Positions 35,360 to 46,255 of a DNA stretch of 64,000 nt are shown here, in pieces (position 1 is the first letter of the stretch; each line of letters starts with the position of its first letter). The position numbers and the translations under genes are program-made. A model generated the notes under the pieces. The model ran no database searches. It was not told the origin of the DNA and saw only the letters and a program-made list of their open reading frames with translations. This DNA is from Hyalella azteca (Eukaryota > Arthropoda > Malacostraca > Amphipoda > Hyalellidae). The DNA lies in assembly GCF_000764305.2 (NCBI RefSeq), contig NW_025939632.1, forward strand, positions 220,259-284,258, in the 5' to 3' direction.

Positions 35360-35905
35360 ACTCAGTTTACTCGTTTCGCAACGAAGTTCGCTCGTTTCAC
35401 GACACAGTTTACTCGCTTCGCTATACAGTTTACTCGTTTCGCGAAACAGTTTGCTCGTTTCGTGACACAGTTTGCTCGTTCACTGTTCGCTCGTTGATAG
35501 TTTGCTCGTTGACAGTTTGCTCGTTGACAGTTTACTTGTTGACAGTTTGCTCGTTTACAGTTTGCTCGGTGACAGCTTGCTCGTTGAGAGTTTGCTCGTT
35601 GACAGATTGCTCGTTGACAGTTTGCTCGTTGACAGTTTGCTCGTTGACAGTTTGCTCGTTGACAGTTCGCTCGTTGACAGTTTGCTCGTCGATTGATTGC
35701 TCGTTGACAGTTTGCTCGTTGACAGTTTTCTCGTTGACAGTTTGCTCGTTGACAGATTTCTCGTTGACATTTTGTTCGTTGACGGTTTGCTTGTTGTCAG
35801 TTGCTCGTTTCGTGACACAGTTCACTCTTCTTACGACACAGTTTACTCGTTTTGTGACACTGTTTGCTCGCCGAAAGTTTGCTCGTTGACAGTTTACTAG
35901 TTTCG
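35360..35905. repeat. 15-bp minisatellite (GACAGTTTGCTCGTT) flanked by longer parental units
   Basis: The core, about 35480-35800, is about 20 units of 15 bp. Both edges carry longer units with CGTTTCGTGACACAGTTTAC, which look like the ancestral form from which the short unit arose by internal deletion. The plus and minus frames, up to 200 codons, are repeat artefacts (minus: VNEQT). Confidence 0.93.
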
Positions 35906-36547
35906 TGTTTTGCTTGTGAATTTGCAAATCAAGTTCCTTCCTCACGTTTGTGCGTACGTGCAGTTTGCTTCTTTGCGAGGCTCGGTCACATTTACGCCAC
36001 AAACATGCATTAAATTGAAATTTTATTTTAATTGTCTTTATTTATTTATTAATATAATTAATTGAATATCGAACATTAGGTAATAGTTACATTTTGCATT
36101 GGTTCACGCACGTCTTCCATCAGAAAAAATTTCAATTAGTTGCAATTATTATTGTCGAAATTTCAATCTATGATATATATCCACAATATATTATCGATAT
36201 AAAGACTTAACCAACAGAAAAGATATTTATGCTGGACGTCAAAACATGTTAAAACTGACGGTTTCAAGTTACTAAAAAAATATATAACCAAATCAAGCTC
36301 TTTGCCTTAACTGTTATTGAACTTTACATTGATTGCATAGACTCTTTCCACATATAGGCTGCAAATTGTAAGGTTGTTGTGAGACATTAAGGTGCGCTTG
36401 CATGTACAATATTACAAGGCCTCATGTGAAAACATGTCAGGTCCACTAAAGTCAAGCCTGTGCCTATGCTTGGTTATTTGGTCAGGGTGGGCAAGTTGCG
36501 GTCCAAGCTCACCGACTCGTTCAGTCTCATCTGCCTGGTCACAGGAT
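35906..36547. other. Intergenic and upstream region of copy 2
   Basis: AT-rich. An ACTCGTTCAGTCTCATCTGC phrase at 36515-36534 resembles the upstream ACTCGTCTTCAGT of copy 3. Confidence 0.45.
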
Positions 36548-36602
36548 TGACCTCCGCACGAAAGGATATAAAAGCAATGTGTGCAGAAGCATCGACATCA
36601 GT
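36548..36602 (+). promoter_or_regulatory. Core promoter of chitin-binding gene copy 2
   Basis: TGACCTC lies at 36548-36554, TATAAAA at 36567-36573 and an arthropod-type initiator TCAGT at 36598-36602, about 31 nt after the TATA box. The start codon is at 36659, so the 5' UTR would be about 60 nt, as in copy 1. Confidence 0.8.
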
Positions 36603-36658
36603 CAGTATCTTGCCTCCTTCTCAGTCAGTCAACAGTGACAAGTAAACACGCCGTAGCC

Positions 36659-39600
36659 ATGAAGTTCCTCGTCATTGGTGAGTGAAAGTTGATGCATTGT
36701 CTGCCTGGGGTATAGAGATGCGGCCGTGATATGGCGCGTCTCAATGATATTCGTACCTGGTCTAGGTGAGGAATGCCCGAATGATATTCGTACCTTGTCG
36801 TGTGAAGGAATGCCCTAATGATATTCAAACCTTGTCGTGTGAAGGAATATCCTAATGATATTCCTACCAATTGTCTCGTAAAGGAAGGCCTTAGTGATGT
36901 TCGTATCTTGTTTAGTGGAGAAATGCCCTAACGATATTCGTACCGGGTATAGTGGAGAAATTCCCAAATGATATTCGTACCTGGTCTAGGGGAGGACTGC
37001 CCTGAAGATATTCGTACCTGGTCTAGTGGAGAAATGCCCTGATGATATTCGTACCTGGTCTAGTGGAGAAATGCCCTAATGATATTCGTACCTGGTCTAG
37101 TGGAGAAATGTCCTAATGATATTCGTACCTGGTCTTGCGAAAATTACGGGGAGTTTGGTGAAGTGAATGGAAGCTCTCTGACAATGGCGCTCGTTGCATT
37201 GATGCGAATGCTTTGAATATTAATGAGTTGGATTACTGTAAGTTAATACAGGAAAATATAAAAATTTCGCTACTAGTTGAGGCTCAGTTTGTAATAGACT
37301 TCCACCGACTACTTATAGAATTAATAACGCTACAATTTTTATTTTTGAGCATTATAAATAGGTTCAATTTAAGTCTTCTCCTTTTCGTACATTAAATTTA
37401 TTTTAATTAAATAATTGATAAATACTTTAACAACATTGTTTCTCTCCATTGTTTATTGTTTTAGATTTTATGAGGGTATGAGGTAAGATTTTAGTCAGGG
37501 TAGCCGAATGATTTTAAGATCACTTAGATTGAAGGAACGAATTGGGGGTTCGAAACCCGCCATGTAGTTTGCAAATTAAGGTTGAAATCGGATAGGTTGC
37601 CGGGTGGTTGAGAATCGGTGGCAGGCCAATAATCAGCCTCATCAATTACTTACATAATTATATTATTAAATTATTATTAAAATGAATATAAAAAGTTACG
37701 CCGATTACTCAAGATTTCATTTATTGTTGAAACAGCTTCAGCACGTGCGCTCGAGAGCAATACGTGTTCCATGCTCCAAAGAAAAAATAGTTCGCTATTG
37801 TTTAAATGAAATCTTTGTTTATTGTTCGTTATTGTGTATATGAAATTTTTGTTTATGGTTCGTTATTGTGTATATGAAATTTTTGTTTATTGTTCGTTAT
37901 TGAGTATATGAAATTTTTGTTTATTGTTCGTTATTGTGTATATGAAATTTTTGTTTATTGTTCGTTATTGTGTATATGAAATTTTTGCTTATTGTTCGTT
38001 ATTGTGTTTATGAAATTTTTGTTTATTGTTCGTTATCGTTTATATGAAATTTTTGCTTATTGTTCGTTATCGTTTGTATGAAATTTTTGTTTATTGTTCG
38101 TTATTTTTGATTGTTGCTAACGCATCGACGTATCCTGCAATCTTTCCGCAGTTTCGGTGGTGCTCGGAGTGGCGGCCGCTGCGGTGCCCCGCGTCCGCAG
38201 GGACTCCACCCCGGAATTGTACGAACTCCCCTCCAACGCTAGCGTCATCGTGGGAGGCATCACCCAGGGATTCGAGTGAGTCTTCCATATTGGTACAGAT
38301 GTCCTTCCTTATGTCTGAAACAGTTGCATACGTTCCCGTTCCATAAGCGCGACCACGGAAACAAAGATTTTAGTTCCAGAAGTGCGGCAACAGAGACAAA
38401 GGATTCCATTCCATATGTTGGTCCGGGTCATGTTGTTCACAGACAACAATGTTGGTCACTGAAAATTATGTTGGTCACTGACAACAATGGCAAAGGTAGT
38501 TTTTACATCGAAAACATTGATAAATTCAGAAGAACATAACGGATGTTCTGGCTTGCCATGCATCACTGTATTTTTAGTCGTGTTATTCTGAGCCTAGGGT
38601 GTGTGATCTTGTTCGACATCTTCCGTAAGCTAGGGTATATTACATAACAATTGTATGTCTGGTGTTCGATGAAAAACTGGAATCGATAGGTCATGACTAA
38701 CTATTCACGACATATGCCGTCTTGATAAGATGATTAAATTGCCGCTTTTTGATATTTGTTCAGATGTACTCCCAAATATTGTATGTTGTTCTCCATGTGC
38801 AGCGCGTAGCTGCCATGGAAATATTGGCCGAGTGTTCAACAACCTAAATTAGAATTTTTTTTCACGGATACTCAATAAGGGGCCTTCAATATTGAAGTCA
38901 ATTATATCTAGTTTAGCATAATAGATGTCATTTAATGAACTCTAAAACCAAGAAGATACGGAGCCCTAGGTTGACGCGACGTTCCAACGCGCTTCAATGC
39001 GTTTTCTCCCGAAAAATGCGCGATTCTTTCGTCCGAGCATTTACGCAAACGAGTTTAGGTTTTCCAAAACTATAAATATGGAGCTCATGCAATTTCACGG
39101 CATTAGGTCAGCCAGCAACACCAATTTTGACACATTTACATGGTTTTGTTTCTATAGTACTGAAAAAGAAACAATTTTTGATTTGTTCTAATGGTTGAGA
39201 AAAATCAATCAATTTTTTTAAATACTTCGCCGCACGAGAATCATTGATGTACCTTTCCAAGAAATTTTTCATTTCAAGGAATGATGGACACTAATAGTGA
39301 TTATTTTGCAGCTGCTCCGGCCGCAACTTCGGCTACTACGCAGACGACAAAAACAACTGCCAGATCTTCCACGTGTGCATGCCCTACGAGGACGCGGAGG
39401 GCGCCCCCCAACTGCGTATGTGGTCCTTCCTCTGCGGCGTCGGATCCGTCTTCGATCAGGTCTGTTGGGGCAGTTTATATATCGGTAAATTTTTACGTAC
39501 AAGTCGTGCCTATTAGTTCATAGCATTTCACTTTCATGCATGGATGAATTTCACGTATGGATAAATGATCACACATAAAAATATATTTTTCCTCTACAGG

Positions 39601-39737
39601 CGACTCTGACCTGCAACTACCCCGAGTCTGCCCTGCCGTGCGCTGAGGCCCAGAGCTACTACAAGATCAACGACTACTTCCACCTCGAGGAGGAAGAGTT
39701 CCGCAGCGGCTTCAACGGAATCTTCAAGAAGAAGTAG
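36659..39737 (+). CDS. Secreted CBM14 chitin-binding protein, copy 2
   Basis: Exons 36659-36677, 38152-38275, 39312-39459 and 39600-39737 (same sizes and phases as copy 1), 142 residues. The signal peptide is MKFLVIVSVVLGVAAA, RVRR is at 20-23 and the N35-A-S sequon is kept. The six domain cysteines are at 49, 64, 70, 89, 102 and 111. It differs from copy 1 mainly in the linker (STPELYELPSN, GGITQGFD) and in DDKNNC and EDAEGAP in the domain; the tail HLEEEEFRSGFNGIFKKK is identical. Intron 1 holds two minisatellites and a SINE-like element. Intron 3 is short (140 bp) and is closely matched by intron 3 of copy 4. The role inferred is extracellular chitin binding in cuticle or another chitin matrix. 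Confidence 0.92.
36740..37135. repeat. 37-bp minisatellite in intron 1 of copy 2
   Basis: About 11 units around AATGATATTCGTACCTGGTC plus TAGTGGAGAAATGCC. It begins about 60 bp after the splice donor. Confidence 0.93.
37487..37690 (+). mobile_element. SINE-like element in intron 1 of copy 2
   Basis: GGTTCGAAACC at 37547-37557 resembles a tRNA B-box. Downstream, GCCGGGTGGTTGAGAATCGGTGGCAGGCC-type sequence matches the second half of the SINE at 53000 (CGGCGACAGGCC there). It ends in an ATT-rich tail. The A-box is weak, so this is an older copy. Confidence 0.6.
37800..38105. repeat. 34-bp minisatellite in intron 1 of copy 2
   Basis: About nine units containing ATGAAATTTTTGTTTATTGT and TCGTTATTGTGTAT. 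It runs to within about 45 bp of the exon 2 acceptor. Confidence 0.93.
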
Positions 39738-39924
39738 ACTTCTAAATGATCTAAATCAACTTAGACTTCCAAGACTACGAGCTGTGCAAGATACTGAAAC
39801 GAACCCGAATTTAACGATTGAATTTTTCGACCCGAATCTAAAAGTTGCTTAGTTTAGTAAGCAATGAGTAAGATGCTCTCTCAACGATCGTAAATATTAT
39901 TTACGAGTCTGTGATATGCTATGT

Positions 39925-40109
39925 AATAAATTGTCATAACTTTTATCTGTATTATAATTCATCAAATTTCCTTTCGATCTTACCTTTTATTTCGCACTTT
40001 CTTCACGTTCCTTACCTAGGAATTTCATTATACTCATCTTCGTGATCACTCTATTCGTAATCTGTTTTATTACTGTTTTAAATGTGCCATTGTAAAATGT
40101 GTAAATAAA
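39925..40109 (+). terminator. Poly(A) signals of copy 2
   Basis: Two AATAAA hexamers at 39925-39930 and 40104-40109, 188 and 367 nt after the stop. Which is used cannot be told from sequence. Confidence 0.6.
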
Positions 40110-43100
40110 TTTCTTGGAGCAATCGAATTAACTTGTCTTTTAATAAACTTGAGGATATCATCGGTGATTTTTCATAAGAAATGGCCTCGTTACATAAATT
40201 TACGTAAATTTTCTTGGACAATTTTGGAAGTTATTGCGAGTGAATTGGAAGACCATGGGATGATAAATATTCCTAAAGTAATTATTAAGGAGTAATAATT
40301 AATATTATTAATATTAATTATTACTAATATATGATATTAAATTACAAACTATTGCCTTGGAATATGGTCGGTCACAACAGTAGATCAGGCTGGTAGCGAG
40401 AATGCATCGTTTCATAAACATTGTGAACGAAAGAGTTGCTGATTTGTACACGAATGTTTCGAATTATTAAATTCATTCTTGGTGCTGGTAAAACTAGTAT
40501 TCATCACCGGTTATAGTTTTGTGCGTCATTCATTGCCTTGGCAATAATCCTCATGAGAAGCGCTGTAAGCGCATTTTTCAAAAACGAAAGTTACCTTTAT
40601 ATCTCAGCTTCAACGTTATTCAGCAATAAATAATGTTGAAATTCTTACTTGTAAATTTGTAGGGCGATTTGACTGAAGTGAAAATTGTTTTTTCAACACA
40701 AATGAACTTTTAGGATTGGAAATCTTTCAGCGAGACCTAACAACTATTACGTTTATTGAAATTTAACTCGGAATATATGGGCTCGGAATTTCTTAGGCGA
40801 GTTGGTCTAACACAAGATGGACTCGACCAAACAATGAATGTGATCGTGAAAATGACTACAGTCAAAAAGATGGGCCGGGTTTGTGTTCATTATTCTTTAT
40901 CAATGTTGAGCAACTTCGAGTCCAATGGAGATCAAATGCTTAATTCATCCCATATATGAATATATAAGTGAATTTAGATGAACGAAGACGCTGACAGAAC
41001 ATTACGTCCTGCATGAATCGCGTGTATGTTATTGGACGGAATGGAGTTTACGGTCGGCTGCTGATTTAATTAATAACTTGAGTTATGAAAGTTATTGGAA
41101 GTTAGAGACTTAGAGTGAAGGGGTTGAGAAGGCTGCAGGAATTTGGGCTGAACTGTGTAAAGATTGTATAAGGTGCGATTGTTCTCGAGACCGTGAGACC
41201 GTACGGGTTTGTTATAGTTTGGAATGGCAAAAGTATCAAAGGGCTGACCCTTGTGGAACTCGAAACTGTCGCGGCATCCCGTGGTAGACTCATGTGTACG
41301 CGAAGTCCTGCTATATGAGCGCCCTAAATCGTGTCATTTGACCAGATATTTTCATGACTGACGATAGTTTCAAGTAGCTACTAGACTTCCACCGGGTTCG
41401 ATATGGTGCTAGGCATTTCAAGTCTGAACATATATTTTTCTATAGCTTTTTGCTATGGAAAATTGTGCACCCTAAAATGGGCGCCGACAGTGAGGCCGGC
41501 GGTTTATCCATTTTCGAACTTTGGCTATCGCGAGAAACCTAGACTCACCGAGGACGCTACGATTCCTGTAAGCACGCCAAAAATATACAAGGAACTACCA
41601 CGACTTCGACATAGTAATGTACGGTCAACATCAACACTCTGGCTACGACTCAGCCGTGAGACAACGCGAGAAGCTACGAGATATCTAACGACTATAACGC
41701 CGGTAATCAGAAGATTCAAGTTTAAAGCACTGCGCAAGAATTATATCATCGGTACGGTCATCAACACGGTACGGTCCCAGTCACCGTCAGTATTGGTACG
41801 GCCACGATCACCAACCGCAATGAGCTCGGAGTAACATCATCGATGATGAAGACTACGCCACTATTCAGAAGTACGGTCGTTGTAAAACAACCTACGGCCA
41901 GATTGACCGTGAGACGAAACGCGAACGGTCATCAGCGAAACGCGACGGTTACGAAGAAGAGCGACCGCGGGGACGCGCGGCTACAGCTGCGGTACGGCCA
42001 CTGGGAATACGGCTGCAAATGTGCGAGTGAGGAACGGCCGTTGCGGGAGTCGTAGCATTCTACGGGAGCGCTCTACGGATCAACGTTTACTGGCAAAAGT
42101 AGAAGATTTTAGTGGTGTTAACTGATAGGTTCTAAATTTTGATTGTGTTCGAAGATTGTGTGATCCTATTTCATGTACTAGAGATTTTTGTCAACGTAGG
42201 ATGTGTACGTGAATTTCTCAATTTAATATTAAATGTACCAGTGTTTCATTACATTCCTCTCTCTGTATTTATTTTTTTTGCCATAACTTATTCATACGAG
42301 AACTAACATAGGTGCCTAAAGTAAGCCACTTCGGCAACCAAGCTGACAAACGACGAATAATAATATCTGGAACCATAACGTAACGTAAAACTGAAAGCGC
42401 AAGAACTTCGATCGATCGACGTTAAGGAAAATAAAAGTTATATATATTCTTAAATAACTTTATTCTATTCACTCGAACCCATCGTAGTCAATAGATAGAT
42501 AATCGATTTCCTGTCAGACTGCAATACCGTCCAGCTTCCATGGATTAAAGTTATCCCTTCATACCAAAACGTGGTTATCAACAATTGCTCCATCACCTTA
42601 GCAGCAGCACGTCTCAACAGGCTGAACAGCAGTCTGTTGAATCGAGTCTTTTTTAATGTGACCTGCACTCTTTTTGTAGAGCAGCCCGGGATATATCCTT
42701 TTCGGTGTGTCCACGCCCAGTGGACTTGAAGCCTTAGGTCAGCAATTTGGTTAAACGTGAATTCTGGTAGATGTTGAGGTTTATTTTATAACGTTTGTTG
42801 TGGGACTTTTAACTACTGTCGATTTCCTCCTATAGCTACCAATATTCATCGATGCTCCACTAATAATTTTTATTTGGGTATTGACGTTACATGGACGCAC
42901 TGACGTCTTGGATGCTCCTCATAAATAGAGGCCTCATTTACATGTGCACACTTCAACGTAAATATTATTTGAATTGGTTTAGGCAGTTGTGTCGACCATC
43001 TAATGAGAAAATACATTTTTTCTCGCCGACGTCTTCGTTACAGTAACAATTCCGTAAGCCAACTCGATCTCCTCAGTCTCGTCTGACGTTATATGGCACA

Positions 43101-44449
43101 AGTTTTTGATACGTTACCCGGTAACGCAGTCGGGATGATCTGAGACCTTGGTAACGGATCCTGTTTCAGTCACGTGCAGCTACAGAAACTTGTGCAATAA
43201 GTTTGATGAACCTTGAACAAAAATACCAAATTACTCGGTCCAAGTGCAGCAGTCTTGGGAGATTCTCTGCTTGGCTAGACCTCTAGTCAAGGCCGGTCAG
43301 ATCCTAAATCCCGACAAGTCGACCTGTCATACGGCCTGTGAAGGACATGACTTAACCCCTCATCGCCAAGGACTGTCACCGCCATTATGCGGGAAATGCT
43401 TGCATGTCCAGCTCATCCAAGCTTTTGAGTTACTTCATATCCAAAAAACGAGGTCGGACAAAACCCGTAGTCTGTTTTATTCACTTTCGTGGTCGCGACG
43501 CTTCAGCCTTGGGCCGAGGTTGAGGGGGGGGGGACGACGACGATCCCGGATATTGGATTTTGGCCCGTATTGGCCATCAAGTGTTTTAAAAAATTTTTAC
43601 ATTGTATCCTAAATTATATTGTAGATGTTTTTTAATAGATATGTTGACAAGTCAGAATGTGAAAAGGAATTCTACGTAGGCACCGTTGTTTATAATTTCT
43701 ATCCCTATGGATTGCCATCGTACACGATCAAACATGTTCTTCCCAAAAATTTTTTAGACATTTTGCGTTCATCATCTTGTTTGAAAAAACTCCAACTTTT
43801 AAGGACGCGACAAAACTTTTTCATCCAGTGCGGACATGTGTCAGCTTACTGGCATTAAAATTAACTTGGAGCCCCCAAGGGAACAGCTAATACTGTCCAA
43901 TACAAAACCATTTCTTTCATTGAAGTCGTTGAGTGTCAGTAATTATACTACCTACTGCAATCAATGCATTACGTGACTGTTTGAACAGCTCGAGTAGCAT
44001 TTTCCACCCTGATGTAATAAAGCCTTCGATAATTGCAAAACATTGAACAAATCCCTTTACCGTTTACCTTTCTAAACAATAATGAAATTCTTAGATTACG
44101 AAGTAACTGAACGGAAAACATCCGGGTTACTAATGACCTTCAAATTCGTTTTACGGTTAAGTGACATTTTGAGGGAATAACTTTGTACTTCAAGCAGCAA
44201 ACAACACATACGAACAAAGCATGTTTTCGGTAGACGCATGACTCGACATTCACGGAGTGGCCTGAGTATTCTTATCTTCACGTTAATCCTCCCACGACGC
44301 ATCCTACAGGATATGCTCTTGTCAATTTGAGACTCAGAGGTTCGGTGAACCTCATATTAAAATTAGATCTGGGTGACTATGAGGTCACCCAGATTATCAA
44401 TAGATTTCATTCGGAGCTAAAATTGAATAATCTCGTTTCCATTTTCTTC
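40110..44449. other. Long intergenic interval
   Basis: No recognisable gene. A GC-richer patch at 41460-42055 carries 143- and 70-codon plus-strand frames with a recurring CTACGG/TACGGTC/CGAC vocabulary. They show no domain, no repeat period and no supporting splice sites, so they are not called. A 122-codon frame at 43244-43612 is similarly anonymous. Confidence 0.5.
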
Positions 44450-44905
44450 AATATATGGGGGACCTCATATTAAAATTAGATCTGGGGGACCTCACATTCG
44501 GAGGGACCTCATATTACAAACAAATCTGGGATACCTCATATTCGGGGGAACCTCATATTAAAATTAGATCTGGGGGGACCTCATATTCGGGGGGACCTCA
44601 TATTGCAATTATATCTAGGGGGACCTCATATTCGGGGGGACCTCATATTCGGGGGAACCTCATATTCGGGGGGACCTCATATTACAATTATATCTAGGGG
44701 GACCTAATATTCGGGGGAACCTCATGTTCGGGGGGACCTCATATTCGGGGGAACCTCATATTCGGGGGGACCTCATATTACAATTATATCTAGGGGGACC
44801 TAATATTCGGGGGAACCTCATATTCGGGGGAACCTCATATTAAAATTAGATCTGGGGGGACTTCAGATTCGGGGGGACTTCATATTCGGTTGGACCTCAT
44901 ATAAC
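44450..44905. repeat. G-rich minisatellite (GGGGGGACCTCATATTC)
   Basis: A mosaic of short 16-17 bp units (GGGGGACCTCATATTC) and longer units in which TAAAATTAGATCTG or TACAATTATATCTA is inserted. G5-G6 runs recur about every 17 bp on the plus strand. Confidence 0.92.
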
Positions 44906-45689
44906 AATCAGATCTGACATTCTAGTTAAAGTTCCAACATAATGTGAGGTAGGGTCTCGAGGACGCTAATAACAATCACTGCAATTAATGAACTAAATTC
45001 TTTCATGAACGGTTCTTCTTGAAATGTAATATTTCTGCACTGTCGCGTAAAATCTCTACTTGCTTGTCATAAACTTTGGGTTCTGTCATTAAATGATATT
45101 GAAAAAGTCCATGAAAACATTTTTTGCGGCTGGGCAAGATTTTTACAGCCATTATTTCAGATGTTGATTAAAAATAGTATTTCACGGTACCCGATTGTCA
45201 CAAGTTTCGTAACGATGACCTCTTGGTCATTATAAGCGAGGATTTTAACTGCCAAGAAAGCCAATTCTAATATTACTAATAATACTAATATTTCTTCTAA
45301 GCGATTAGGAGCAATTCAGGTTTAGGCAATAAGTAATTCACAGCACAATAAAACTCATATACTTATTTAAAACTATAATCAATACAGGGAGAAATTTTAC
45401 AACTAGTTCTATATGGTAACGTAGAAGTAGATTTGATTCGGAGCTACAATAGAAAAATTTCTATACCATTCCCTTCAATGTCCACAATAATCAAATAACT
45501 ATGCCAGCCATACTGATGTTGATTCTTTTATATATCGGAAAATTCACTCAAGTAGTCGAAATGTTTCCAGCTGTTGGTAAATTTAGAAAACTTTGATCAT
45601 TCGCTCGGCTATACGATCTCGAGAGCCGCAGCTGTGAGGCCACCTAGGGTAACAATTTTAACCTGTGCAAGCCGTTCACCCTGAACAAG
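44906..45689. other. AT-rich interval without features
   Basis: Nothing recognised. Confidence 0.4.
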
Positions 45690-46090
45690 AGAGAAGCTGT
45701 GCATAATGAACAGCATTAAAAGCTGTGTACCCTGAACAAGAGAGAATAATGAACAGCATTAAAGTTGTGTACCCTGAACAAGAGAGAATAATGCACATCA
45801 TTAAAGCATATTGAACAGCATTAAAGCTGTGTACACTGAACAAGAGAAAATAATGAACAGCATTAAAGTTGTGTACCCTGAACAAGAGAGAATAATGAAC
45901 AGCATTAAAGCACAATAAACAGCATTAAAGCTGTGTACCCTGAACAGGGGCAGAGATGTGCAACTTGATCAGGGATGTAGCCTTGCACCCTGAACAAGAT
46001 TAGAGCTGTTCAACCTGAACAGGATAAGATCACCATACCCTGAACAATGTAGGAGTGGTATACCCTGAGCAGGATAGAAGCAGCACTCCC
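45690..46090. repeat. About 42-bp tandem repeat, decaying towards gene copy 3
   Basis: Units with TGTACCCTGAACAAGAGAGA and ATAATGAACAGCATTAAAG recur about seven times to 45955. After that only the ACCCTGAACA core recurs, at irregular intervals, to about 46090. Confidence 0.9.
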
Positions 46091-46109
46091 AGAACAGGAT
46101 TAGAACAAG

Positions 46110-46210
46110 TGACCTCTTAAGCTGTCAGGTCGCCTGACTCGTCTTCAGTCGTGACCTCCAAAGCGCGCCAATAAAAGCCGATGTCGCGGAAGCCCAAAAC
46201 ACAGTCAGCC
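46110..46210 (+). promoter_or_regulatory. Core promoter of chitin-binding gene copy 3
   Basis: Two TGACCTC motifs (46110-46116 and 46152-46158) flank AGGTCGCCTGACTCGTCTTC. A TATA-like AATAAAAG lies at 46170-46177 and CAGTCAG initiator-like sequence at about 46202-46208. The start codon is at 46256. The TATA box is weaker than in copies 1 and 2. Confidence 0.7.
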
Positions 46211-46255
46211 TCCAGCCTCCCTGTGTGCTAGCCAACAGTGAAACATTCCTATAAC

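Noticed and set aside
35287..36002. Open frames of 156-200 codons on both strands
   Set aside because: The 15-bp unit is divisible by three, so all frames without a stop in one unit stay open. Not genes.
41403..42055. GC-richer region with 143- and 70-codon frames
   Set aside because: Vocabulary of TACGG/CGAC is repetitive, amino-acid composition is arginine/threonine-biased, and no family was recognised. Insufficient to call a gene.
43058..43100. Possible extra promoter resembling those of the cluster (CAGTCTCGTCTGACG)
   Set aside because: No TATA box at the right distance and no exon 1 (ATGAAGTTCCTC) downstream.
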